Below are positions 17,097 to 24,260 of a DNA stretch of 64,000 nucleotides, piece after piece. The DNA lies in NCBI GenBank assembly GCA_038961845.1, contig CP152408.1:4464001-4528000 (forward strand). The letters run 5' to 3'. The notes under the pieces were generated by a model. It did no database searches, was not told where the DNA came from, and was given only the letters and a program-made list of their open reading frames with translations. The position numbers and the translations under genes were made by a program. The stretch is from Xylophilus sp. GW821-FHT01B05. Lineage in GTDB: Bacteria; Pseudomonadota; Gammaproteobacteria; Burkholderiales; Burkholderiaceae_C. How positions within the stretch are numbered: position 1 is the first letter of the stretch; each line of letters begins with the position of its first letter.

Positions 17097-17234
17097 TCAA
17101 TACGCAATGAAATCACGCGCAGAAACGCAATCGCCGATTATAAAAATCAGCAACTCAATATGAAATGGGATTTGATTTGTCTCTAGACGATAGTCATCCT
17201 GCACTTCAGAAGCACAACCGCGACTCATCGCCAT
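17097..17234 (-). CDS. Weak candidate 45-codon ORF in the fliE leader
   Basis: A 45-codon frame starting at ATG 17234 (or 17228) lies in the fliE mRNA leader, downstream of the riboswitch. It begins MAMSRGCASEV and ends with a hydrophobic stretch FHIELLIFIIGD then CVSARDFIAY. There is no good Shine-Dalgarno and I recognise no family. It could be chance. It is listed only because it would be the one ORF between aptamer and fliE that a leader-type mechanism could use. Confidence 0.12.
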   Translation of the reverse strand: MAMSRGCASEVQDDYRLETNQIPFHIELLIFIIGDCVSARDFIAY

Positions 17235-17435
17235 CAAAAACCAGCACACCCGCACGCAAAGCACGGATTAGAAAATCACTAACAAGGAGACATAAGAAGG
17301 ACCTTACAGACAAGCAACGACCGGCACACAGAGGCCAACCGCGCTTAGACAGGGTCGCTTTCGCCACACGAGCGAAATGAGAACGAACGAGCAGCCACCG
17401 ATCCGCGTCGGCGCTACACCAGCCTTGAAAAGGCG

Positions 17436-17520
17436 CCCATCCTGCAGCCCCGCTATCGTAGTCAGATGACTTTAGACCGGAGGCTTTGCGACCCCGGCTT
17501 TCGCGCGGGTGTGCCCTTGT
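17436..17520 (-). promoter_or_regulatory. Cyclic-di-GMP-I (GEMM-I) riboswitch upstream of fliE operon
   Basis: Read on the minus strand, this segment reproduces the GEMM-I core in order. It has AAGGGCACACC (17518-17508), a P1b hairpin capped by GAAA (17502-17499) with a CCCG/CGGG stem, then CGCAAAGCC (17490-17482), CCGGTCTAAA, a small AGTC-ATCT-GACT hairpin, and GATAGCGGGGCTGC (17457-17444). This is very close to the Vibrio Vc2 aptamer (GGGCAAACC, GAAA, GACGCAAAGCC, TCCGGCCTAAA, GGTAGCGGGG). It begins within a few bases of the predicted transcription start and lies about 410 bases ahead of the fliE start codon. No classical terminator was found just downstream, so the expression platform is unresolved. 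Confidence 0.88.
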
Positions 17521-17527
17521 TTACTCG

Positions 17528-17546
17528 AAGATACACCGTGTATCTT
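17528..17546. repeat. Perfect 19-bp palindrome, candidate operator
   Basis: The sequence AAGATACACCGTGTATCTT is a perfect inverted repeat (9-base arms around one central base). It covers the -10 box and most of the spacer of the fliE promoter. Because it is symmetric, the right arm also provides a plus-strand TATCTT (17541-17546), with TTGTTT (17517-17522) 18 bases upstream, a possible promoter for fliM. A dimeric repressor bound here would block both directions. No regulator gene for it is in the window. Confidence 0.65.
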
Positions 17547-17556
17547 TGTGCGTCAA
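17528..17556 (-). promoter_or_regulatory. Sigma-70-type promoter for the fliE operon
   Basis: On the minus strand a -35 TTGACG (17556-17551) is followed by a 17-base spacer and a -10 TATCTT (17533-17528). This is a near-consensus housekeeping promoter rather than the sigma-54 type expected for LafK-dependent genes. An AT-tract at about 17570-17583 sits where an UP element would be. The predicted start at about 17521 puts the riboswitch at the very 5' end of the RNA. Confidence 0.72.
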
Positions 17557-17841
17557 CAGCTCTCTTGCAAAATTTTTAAAAAGATCGCCCCACCCTCATT
17601 CACACACCTGAAACAGGAATGTGCACACTGAGCCCAGACTTATTTCCGCCAGAAACATCCGTATGGGGATTGGGAAAACCCGCCGCAGAAGCAATACCGA
17701 GCAATCCATTTAAATGCTGCTGCATAATTAAGCTCTCATTATGGTGAGGGTCCCTCGCTACTTCAGGAAAACTGCCACAGCCCCCGGGGATCGACACCCG
17801 GCCAGGGCACTGACCACACACCTTCACGAACGAAAATTCGC

Positions 17842-18765
17842 ATGGCGAACCTTCTCCGCCCCGTCCACCAGAACCGCAATCGCTCCAGCAGACTGGCCAG
17901 CAGCATGCCGAGCGTGCTTGACACCCGCACCCTGGGCCGGCCGGTTCACCTATTGCCGGGCTTCGCCAGCAAATTGGGCGACGACCTCGCGGGTTTGTTC
18001 CTGGCACAGCTGAACCGCCGCTACCGGGCTTCGTTCTCGGTCGGCGAGGTCACCATCCGCCACACCGACCATGCAGGGCGCCCCCCCCTTCCCACACGAT
18101 GGCAGGTTTACGCCTCCGACATCGGCCGCATGGGCGTGGCACTCGACCACAACATCGTGAGGACGGTATTCAGCTATCGCTACGGGCTACACCACGAGAT
18201 CGCCGCAAGCAGCGGCGACAAGAACCCTGTCCAGGCGTCCTCCTACTCCCAGACCGAGGAGCGCCTCGCAGCAAGCCTGGGGCTGCTGTTGGCACGTGTG
18301 CTTGCGGACTGCATCGATGGCGCCGACGGCAGCGTCGCCGGCGCATCGCCGATCTCCAGTGGCGTCAGTCTGCTGCCGGCATCGACACCAGGAGCCGGTG
18401 AGTGGAACTTCCACGCCACCGTGCGCGAGGCCATTCACGGGGTAGAGGGGCCACTGTGGCTCTCGGTCGACGATGCCTGGATGGCCCGGCTGCTACAGAA
18501 GCTCGCCCCCAAACGACGTGCGCGCCCCACGCACGCCAACGCCAAGCAGGCGCCGCTGGCGCATGTGCTGCAACTCACGCTGCTGGCGCAGTTGCTGAAG
18601 AAGGAAATGCCACTGGGCAACCTGCTTGACCTGCAAGTGGGTGATGTGATTCCCGTAAGGCTGGGACCGACCGACGTCCTGGTCGATGAATCCCGGCTCT
18701 TCACCGCCGTGGTCGCCGAGCACAAGGGCAAGCTGTGCCTGACCTCTTTCGAAGATGCAGAGTGA
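17842..18765 (+). CDS. fliM: Flagellar motor switch protein FliM (divergent)
   Basis: FliM is a C-ring protein that normally binds CheY-P. The 307-residue product is short for the family and divergent, but the C-terminal SpoA part is clear (PLGNLLDLQVGDVIPVRLG, DVLVDESRLFTAVVAEHKGK), as is LHHEIAASSGD-type middle sequence. The usual N-terminal CheY-binding motif (LSQ-E-IDALL) is not seen; the product starts MANLLRPVHQNRNRSSRLAS. It is the first gene of the plus-strand fliMNPQR-flhBA block and overlaps fliN slightly. The start has only a weak ribosome-binding site. Confidence 0.85.
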   Translation: MANLLRPVHQNRNRSSRLASSMPSVLDTRTLGRPVHLLPGFASKLGDDLAGLFLAQLNRRYRASFSVGEVTIRHTDHAGRPPLPTRWQVYASDIGRMGVALDHNIVRTVFSYRYGLHHEIAASSGDKNPVQASSYSQTEERLAASLGLLLARVLADCIDGADGSVAGASPISSGVSLLPASTPGAGEWNFHATVREAIHGVEGPLWLSVDDAWMARLLQKLAPKRRARPTHANAKQAPLAHVLQLTLLAQLLKKEMPLGNLLDLQVGDVIPVRLGPTDVLVDESRLFTAVVAEHKGKLCLTSFEDAE

Positions 18766-18772
18766 ATACGCC

Positions 18773-19141
18773 ATGAATGACCACCCCCAAGACGAGCACG
18801 ACATCGATGCCCTGCTGAACGACATGGCAGACGACGCCGAGACCCTGGAGGACGCATTGCCCGCACCAGCGCCTCGAACGCCGCGCAACGTACCGCAGAT
18901 GATGCGCAAGATCCCCGTCACCGTGACACTGGAAGTCGGCGCAGCGCGCATCTCCCTGCATGACCTGGTGAACATCAGCCAGGACAGCGTGATCGAACTC
19001 GACACGCTGGCCGGCGAGCCTCTCATCATCAAAGTCAATGGCACGCCGATCGGACGGGCCGAAGTGGTGGTGTCCGGCGACAACTACGGCCTCAAGGTCG
19101 TGGAGTTGACCGACATCGACCTGGGCGGTCTGTCCTCATGA
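18773..19141 (+). CDS. fliN: Flagellar motor switch protein FliN
   Basis: This is a C-ring component with a single SpoA domain. From the ATG at 18773 the product is 122 residues. An acidic N-terminus (DEHDIDALLNDMADDAETLE) is followed by the conserved core KIPVTVTLEVGAARISLHDL, GEPLIIKVNGTPIGRAEVVV and NYGLKVVELTDI. An ATG at 18755, inside fliM, would add six residues. It overlaps fliP by four bases (ATGA). Confidence 0.94.
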   Translation: MNDHPQDEHDIDALLNDMADDAETLEDALPAPAPRTPRNVPQMMRKIPVTVTLEVGAARISLHDLVNISQDSVIELDTLAGEPLIIKVNGTPIGRAEVVVSGDNYGLKVVELTDIDLGGLSS

Positions 19142-19944
19142 CGGCCCTGCCACCGGCGCCCGGCGCTTGCCTGGCAACTGCCGGCGCGCGCATGCCCCGA
19201 TGGCTACGGATGACCGCCGGCCTGCTGCTGTTGGCAGCATGGCTGGCACCAGACGCAGCCTGGTCTGCTCCGCTACAGATTCTCGGCACCAACAGCAACG
19301 GCGACAGCACGGAGTTCACGGTCAAGACGCAAGTCTTGATCATCATGACGCTGCTCGGGTTGCTGCCCACGCTGGTGCTGGCCATGACCAGCTTCACCCG
19401 CTTTGTGATCGTGCTCTCCCTGCTGCGCCAGGCACTGGGCCTGCAGCAAGGCCTGCCCACCCGCATCATCACAGGCGTGGCCCTGATTTTGACCCTGCTG
19501 GTCATGCGCCCCCTGGGTGAGCAGATATGGCAGCAGGCCTTCGTCCCCTATGACGATGGCAAGATCACCCTGACGCAGGCGCTGCAAGAAGCAGAAGCGC
19601 CGTTGTCGCGCTTCATGCTGGCGCAGACCAGCAAGAGCGCGCTGGCCCAGGTCTCCGCACTGGCCGGTGAGCCCCCGGTGGCCGAACCAAAGGACCACGC
19701 CTTTACCGTCAAGTTGGCCGCCTTCGTGCTCAGCGAACTGAAGACTGCCTTCCAGATCGGCTGCATGTTCTTCATCCCCTTCCTGGTCATCGACCTGGTG
19801 GTGTCCTCGGTGCTGATGGCCATGGGGATGATGATGCTTTCGCCACTGGTCATCTCCCTGCCGCTCAAGCTGCTGCTGTTCGTGCTGGTGGATGGCTGGA
19901 CGCTGACCGTCAACACGCTGGTGACCAGCATACGCGCGGTGTAG
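19138..19944 (+). CDS. fliP: Flagellar export gate protein FliP
   Basis: This is the pentameric core of the flagellar type III export gate. The 268-residue product has a cleavable signal-like N-terminus (RMTAGLLLLAAWLAPDAAWS), then LIIMTLLGLLPTLVLAMTSF and [20 protein letters not shown]. The C-terminal membrane pair includes FIPFLVIDLVVSSVLMAMG and LLFVLVDGWTLTVNTLV. It is coupled to fliN and precedes fliQ by 15 bp. Confidence 0.97.
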   Translation: MTALPPAPGACLATAGARMPRWLRMTAGLLLLAAWLAPDAAWSAPLQILGTNSNGDSTEFTVKTQVLIIMTLLGLLPTLVLAMTSFTRFVIVLSLLRQALGLQQGLPTRIITGVALILTLLVMRPLGEQIWQQAFVPYDDGKITLTQALQEAEAPLSRFMLAQTSKSALAQVSALAGEPPVAEPKDHAFTVKLAAFVLSELKTAFQIGCMFFIPFLVIDLVVSSVLMAMGMMMLSPLVISLPLKLLLFVLVDGWTLTVNTLVTSIRAV

Positions 19945-19959
19945 AAGGACGAGATCGGC

Positions 19960-20232
19960 ATGCTCACACCCGAAATCGCCGTCGACCTGGTCAGCGACAG
20001 CCTGCGCTTGGTGATGCTGCTGGTGGCGGTCCTCATCGCCCCAGGCCTGGTGGTCGGGCTGCTGGTCAGCCTGTTTCAGGCCGCGACGCAGATCAACGAG
20101 CAGACACTGAGCTTTCTGCCACGCCTGCTGGTGACGCTGCTAGCCATTACCCTGATGGGGCGCTGGCTGGCCAACACGCTGATGGACTATTGCGTCTCTA
20201 TCTTCCAGCGTGCAGCGGCGCTGGTGGGTTAG
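19960..20232 (+). CDS. fliQ: Flagellar export gate protein FliQ
   Basis: This is a small two-helix membrane subunit of the FliPQR export gate. The 90 residues include LVMLLVAVLIAPGLVVGLLV, the conserved SLFQAATQINEQTLSFLPRL and the second helix LLVTLLAITLMGRWLANTL. It sits between fliP and fliR with short spacers. Confidence 0.97.
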   Translation: MLTPEIAVDLVSDSLRLVMLLVAVLIAPGLVVGLLVSLFQAATQINEQTLSFLPRLLVTLLAITLMGRWLANTLMDYCVSIFQRAAALVG

Positions 20233-20260
20233 GCCGCACGGCACGCCAGGTCACTTCGCC

Positions 20261-21046
20261 ATGGAACAGGTGCTCATACACCAGGTGCTTGCCATGCTGA
20301 TGGCGCTGTGGTGGCCCTTCTGCCGGGTCATGGCCATGCTCAGCGCCGCTCCCGTGATCGGCGAGAACATGGTGCCGATCACGGTCCGCGTGCTGCTGTC
20401 GCTGGTGCTGGCCGTGGTCATGCTGCCCGTGGCCCAGCCGGCGGAAGTCATCTCGCCCTTCTCACTTGGGGGCATCGTCGCCACGGCAGAGCAGGCCGTC
20501 ATCGGCTTCATCCTCGGGCTTGCATTCCACCTGGTCATCGCCGCCATCATGGTGCTGGGCTATCTGGTGTCCTCCCAGATGGGCCTGGCCATGGCCTTCA
20601 TGAACGACCCCATGAACGGCACCTCGTCGGACGTGGTGTCCGGCCTGCTCTCGGTGTTGGCCATGCTGGTGTTCTTTGCCGTTGACGGCCATTTGGTGAT
20701 CACCGGCGTGGTGGGCGCGAGCTTTCGCGCCTGGCCGGTGGGCAGCGGCGTGAGCCAGCTCGCACTGCAAACGCTGCCTGCCGCCGTAGCCTGGGTGTTC
20801 AGCGCAGCCCTGCTGCTGGCAACCCCCATCATTTTCTCGACACTCGTCGTGCAGATAGGCATGGGTTTTCTCAATCGCGTGGCCCCCACGCTCAACCTGT
20901 TCTCGCTGGGCTTTTCGGTCATCACGGTGTTCGGTCTGTTCATGCTCGGGCAACTGGTGCGCACCGTTCCCGAACACTATGTGCACATGACGGGCCAGGT
21001 ACTGGAGATGCTGCGCCGGATCATGCAGGCAGGACCGCATGGCTGA
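20261..21046 (+). CDS. fliR: Flagellar export gate protein FliR
   Basis: This membrane component completes the FliPQR gate. From ATG 20261 (MEQVLIHQVLAMLMALWWPF) it has 261 residues with about six hydrophobic segments and the family stretch GENMVPITVRVLLSLVLAVV. FMNDPMNGTSSDVVSGLLSV follows. A longer frame starts at 20210, but those residues are not FliR-like. It overlaps flhB by 8 bases. Confidence 0.95.
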   Translation: MEQVLIHQVLAMLMALWWPFCRVMAMLSAAPVIGENMVPITVRVLLSLVLAVVMLPVAQPAEVISPFSLGGIVATAEQAVIGFILGLAFHLVIAAIMVLGYLVSSQMGLAMAFMNDPMNGTSSDVVSGLLSVLAMLVFFAVDGHLVITGVVGASFRAWPVGSGVSQLALQTLPAAVAWVFSAALLLATPIIFSTLVVQIGMGFLNRVAPTLNLFSLGFSVITVFGLFMLGQLVRTVPEHYVHMTGQVLEMLRRIMQAGPHG

Positions 21047-22166
21047 TGACAGCTCTACCGGCGACAAGACCGAGAAGGCCTCGCCGCAAAAGCTACGCAA
21101 GTCCCGCGAGCAGGGACAGGTGGCGCGCTCGCGCGATCTGGCAACGGCCATCGGCATCCTGCTCTGCCTGAAGATGATCGTGCTGCTCACCCCAGGGTGG
21201 CTGGAGGATTTCCGCCAGCTGTTCATCCACGACATCGCCCCGCTTGATGGCGAGGGGGCGCTGGACAATCTGCACTCCACCGTCCTGACCGATGCCCTGG
21301 CGCTGATGGTGAAGATGGTGCTGCCGCTCTTCGTCATTCCCGCGGCGATTGCGCTCGGATCGCTGTTTCCCGGGGGCTGGGTCATGAGTGCCGCCAACCT
21401 GCGCCCACGCATGGACAAGCTCAACCCCCTGGGCTACTTCAAGCGCCTGTTCACGCCCCGCCATGCGATCGAGTTCCTGACCACTCTGCTTAAAGCCAGC
21501 ACACTGCTGGCCGTGCTCTGGCACGTCTGCCGCACCGGCATTCCAGACTTCATGGCGCTGCAACGGCAGCCGCTCGACCAGGCCCTGCTACACGGTGCAG
21601 GCCAGTTGCTCGACGGCGTGATGGCGCTTTGCTCCGTTTTCGTGATCTTCGCGCTGATCGATCTGCCGGTGCAGCGCTTCGTCTTCCTTCGCGGCCAGCG
21701 CATGAGCAAGCGCGACGTCAAGGATGAGCACAAATCCAATGAGGGCCGCCCCGAGGTACGCCAGCGCATCCGCCGCCTGCAAACGCAGATGGCGCGCCGC
21801 GGTATCCGCAAAACCGTGCCAACGGCAGACGTGGTCATCGTCAACCCCGAGCACTATGCCGTGGCGCTCAAGTACGACGACAAGCGCGCCGAGGCGCCCT
21901 TCCTCTTGGCCAAGGGCCTGGACGAGATGGCGCTCTACATCCGCCGCGTGGCCGCTGAACATGGCGTGGAGGTGCTGGAGCTGCCTCCCCTTGCCCGCGC
22001 CATCTACAACACCAGTCAGGTCCACCAGCAAATTCCCGCACCGCTCTACAAAGCCGTGGCCCAGGTGCTGGGCTATGTGCTGCAGCTCAAGGCCTTCCAG
22101 GCCGGCCGGCGCCCCACACAACCCGCGCTGCCAAACGACCTGGCCGTGCCAGAACACCTGACCTAA
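21039..22166 (+). CDS. flhB: Flagellar export switch protein FlhB (NPEH variant)
   Basis: This is the substrate-specificity switch of the export apparatus. The 375-residue protein has the N-terminal TEKASPQKLRKSREQGQVAR, four membrane segments and the cytoplasmic domain with VKDEHKSNEGRPEVRQRIR. The self-cleavage site at residues 269-272 reads NPEH rather than the common NPTH, followed by YAVALKYD. The Asn-Pro bond that is cut is retained. It overlaps fliR and is 6 bp ahead of flhA. Confidence 0.96.
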   Translation: MADDSSTGDKTEKASPQKLRKSREQGQVARSRDLATAIGILLCLKMIVLLTPGWLEDFRQLFIHDIAPLDGEGALDNLHSTVLTDALALMVKMVLPLFVIPAAIALGSLFPGGWVMSAANLRPRMDKLNPLGYFKRLFTPRHAIEFLTTLLKASTLLAVLWHVCRTGIPDFMALQRQPLDQALLHGAGQLLDGVMALCSVFVIFALIDLPVQRFVFLRGQRMSKRDVKDEHKSNEGRPEVRQRIRRLQTQMARRGIRKTVPTADVVIVNPEHYAVALKYDDKRAEAPFLLAKGLDEMALYIRRVAAEHGVEVLELPPLARAIYNTSQVHQQIPAPLYKAVAQVLGYVLQLKAFQAGRRPTQPALPNDLAVPEHLT

Positions 22167-22172
22167 GCCCCA

Positions 22173-24260
22173 ATGGCCTACCTCACCCGACTGCTCGCCG
22201 AACTCCGGCGCCACCGTTTCGCCACCCCGCTGTTCGTGCTGGCGATTCTGGCGATGATCATCCTGCCGCTGCCACCTGCGGTGCTGGACATTCTGTTCAC
22301 CTTCAACATCGTGCTGGCGCTGATCGTGATCCTGGTCAGCGTCAACAGCCGCAGGCCGTTGGACTTCTCGGTGTTCCCGATCGTGATCCTGGCCACCACG
22401 CTGATGCGGCTCACACTCAACGTAGCCTCGACGCGCGTAGTGCTGCTGCACGGCCACGAGGGCACGCATGCGGCGGGCCGGGTGATCGAGGCCTTTGGCA
22501 ATGTGGTGATAGGCGGCAACTTCGTGGTCGGCCTGGTGGTGTTCGTGATCCTGATGATCATCAACTTCGTCGTGGTGACCAAGGGCGCAGAGCGCATATC
22601 GGAAGTGTCGGCGCGCTTCACGCTGGACGCGCTGCCGGGCAAGCAGATGGCCATCGACGCCGACCTCAACGCCGGCCTTATCAACCAGGAGAAGGCACAG
22701 GCGCGGCGCCATGAGGTGGCGTCCGAGGCCGACTTCTATGGCGCGATGGATGGCGCCTCGAAGTTCGTGCGCGGCGACGCCATTGCCAGCATCCTGATCC
22801 TGATCGTCAACCTCGTGGGCGGCGTGGCCATCGGCGCGCTGATGCACGACCTGTCCTTTGGCGACGCATTCCGCCAGTACGCGCTGCTGACCATAGGCGA
22901 CGGCTTGGTCGCGCAGATCCCGGCCCTGCTGCTGTCCGCGGCGGCAGCCATCATCGTCACCCGCATCAGTGATTCAGGCCAGTTCGAGCAACAGGTGGGC
23001 TCGCAACTGCTGGCCTCGCCCACCGTGCTCTACGGCGCCGCCGGCTTGATGCTGGCACTGGGGCTAATCCCCGGCATGCCCTGGCCGACTTTCCTGTGCT
23101 TTGCCGGCGCTCTGGGCTATGTGGCCTGGCGCATGGGCCAGCACCTCAAGCGCCCGGCCGAGGCCGATACGGCTGCCGTCGAAGCCGCCCTCCTGGCCGC
23201 CCCGCCGCCCGACCTGGACTGGCGCAGCCTGCCTTTCGTGGAGCAGGTCACGGTCACGGTGGGCTACAAACTGGCCAGCTTGCTCGATACAGCACATGGC
23301 GCGCCACTGGCCAAGCGGCTCAAGGGCATAAGACAGAACCTGAGCGAGGCCATGGGCCTGCTGTTGCCACCGATCGGGCTGCGCGATGACCTTGCCCTCA
23401 AGCCGTCCCAGTACGCCGTGCTGCTAGGGGGCGCTGCCATTGCCCGGGGCGAGGTGTTCCAGGATCGGCTCATGGCCATTCCCTCGCCCAACGTCTATGG
23501 CCAGTTGGACGGCATCCCCGGCACGGAACCCGCCTATGCGCTGCCAGTGACCTGGATCGAGGCCGAGCACAAGGCCCATGCACTGGGCCTGGGCTACCAG
23601 GTGGTGGATGGGCCGAGCGTGATCGCCACCCATCTCTTCAAGCTGCTCCAGGATCACCTGTCAGAGCTGATACGGCACGAAGATGTTCCGGCACTCCTTG
23701 AGCGACTCGCAGCGCAGGCGCCCAAACTCTCGGCCGCGCTGGAGAAGGCGTTGACCCATAGCCAACTGCTCAAGGTGTTCCGCGTGCTGCTGGCCGAACT
23801 GGTACCGCTGCGCGACATCGTCCCCATTGCCACCACCTTGCTGGAGGCCTCGGAAACCACCAAGGACCCGATCCTGCTCGCGGCCGAAGTGCGCTGCACG
23901 CTGCGCCGGCAGATCGTCGCCGGCCTGTTCGGGCAGACCCAGGAGCTCAAGGCCTTCAACCTGAGCGGCGATCTGGAGAACCTGCTGCTTGGTGCGCTCA
24001 ACCAGGCGCGCCAGACCGGCAAGGTGGCCCTGGACAACTACCCCATCGACCCTCACCTGCTGGCGCAGATGCAGCTCAACATGCCCGCCGCGCGCACCCA
24101 GATGAAGCAACAGGGCGCCGTGCCGCTGCTGCTGGTGATGCCACAGATCCGCCCCCTGCTGGCCCGCTATGCCCGGCTGTTCGCACCAGGCCTGCACGTG
24201 CTCTCCTACAACGAGATACCGGAGCAGCGCGACATCAACATCGTGGGCTCACTCGGCTAG
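22173..24260 (+). CDS. flhA: Flagellar export protein FlhA
   Basis: This is the large inner-membrane component of the export gate. The 695 residues have an N-terminal half with seven to eight membrane helices (FVLAILAMIILPLPPAVLDI, FTFNIVLALIVILVSVNSRR). The FHIPEP-type signature region runs from FPIVILATTLMRLTLNVAST to LDALPGKQMAIDADLNAGLI. The large cytoplasmic domain ends NEIPEQRDINIVGSLG. It is last in the plus-strand block, and its stop interlocks with that of the convergent FliK-like gene. Confidence 0.97.
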   Translation: MAYLTRLLAELRRHRFATPLFVLAILAMIILPLPPAVLDILFTFNIVLALIVILVSVNSRRPLDFSVFPIVILATTLMRLTLNVASTRVVLLHGHEGTHAAGRVIEAFGNVVIGGNFVVGLVVFVILMIINFVVVTKGAERISEVSARFTLDALPGKQMAIDADLNAGLINQEKAQARRHEVASEADFYGAMDGASKFVRGDAIASILILIVNLVGGVAIGALMHDLSFGDAFRQYALLTIGDGLVAQIPALLLSAAAAIIVTRISDSGQFEQQVGSQLLASPTVLYGAAGLMLALGLIPGMPWPTFLCFAGALGYVAWRMGQHLKRPAEADTAAVEAALLAAPPPDLDWRSLPFVEQVTVTVGYKLASLLDTAHGAPLAKRLKGIRQNLSEAMGLLLPPIGLRDDLALKPSQYAVLLGGAAIARGEVFQDRLMAIPSPNVYGQLDGIPGTEPAYALPVTWIEAEHKAHALGLGYQVVDGPSVIATHLFKLLQDHLSELIRHEDVPALLERLAAQAPKLSAALEKALTHSQLLKVFRVLLAELVPLRDIVPIATTLLEASETTKDPILLAAEVRCTLRRQIVAGLFGQTQELKAFNLSGDLENLLLGALNQARQTGKVALDNYPIDPHLLAQMQLNMPAARTQMKQQGAVPLLLVMPQIRPLLARYARLFAPGLHVLSYNEIPEQRDINIVGSLG

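Larger units (their letters stand above)
17028..17841. other. Divergent control region between fliE and fliM
   Basis: This is an 814-bp stretch without a convincing protein gene, in a cluster whose genes otherwise touch or overlap. It is more AT-rich than its surroundings. From right to left it holds the fliM leader (17560-17841), an AT-tract, a promoter with a perfect palindrome, a cyclic-di-GMP-I riboswitch reading leftwards, and a long fliE leader (17028-17435). In classical lateral/Flag-2 loci the sigma-54-dependent activator lafK occupies the equivalent place between fliM and fliE; no trace of an AAA+ domain was seen in any frame. Confidence 0.8.

Noticed and set aside
17253-17266. ACGCAAAGCACGG on the plus strand, resembling a GEMM core fragment
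   Set aside because: The flanking GGCAAACC/GAAA hairpin and the downstream AGcGGG elements are absent in this orientation, so it is taken as coincidence.
17165-17380. Plus-strand ORF of 71 codons in the fliE leader
   Set aside because: Very basic, low-complexity product, no ribosome-binding site, antisense to the riboswitch leader; no family resemblance.
17600-18007. Minus-strand ORF of 135 codons opposite fliM
   Set aside because: Antisense to the fliM start and leader; composition follows the fliM frame shadow.
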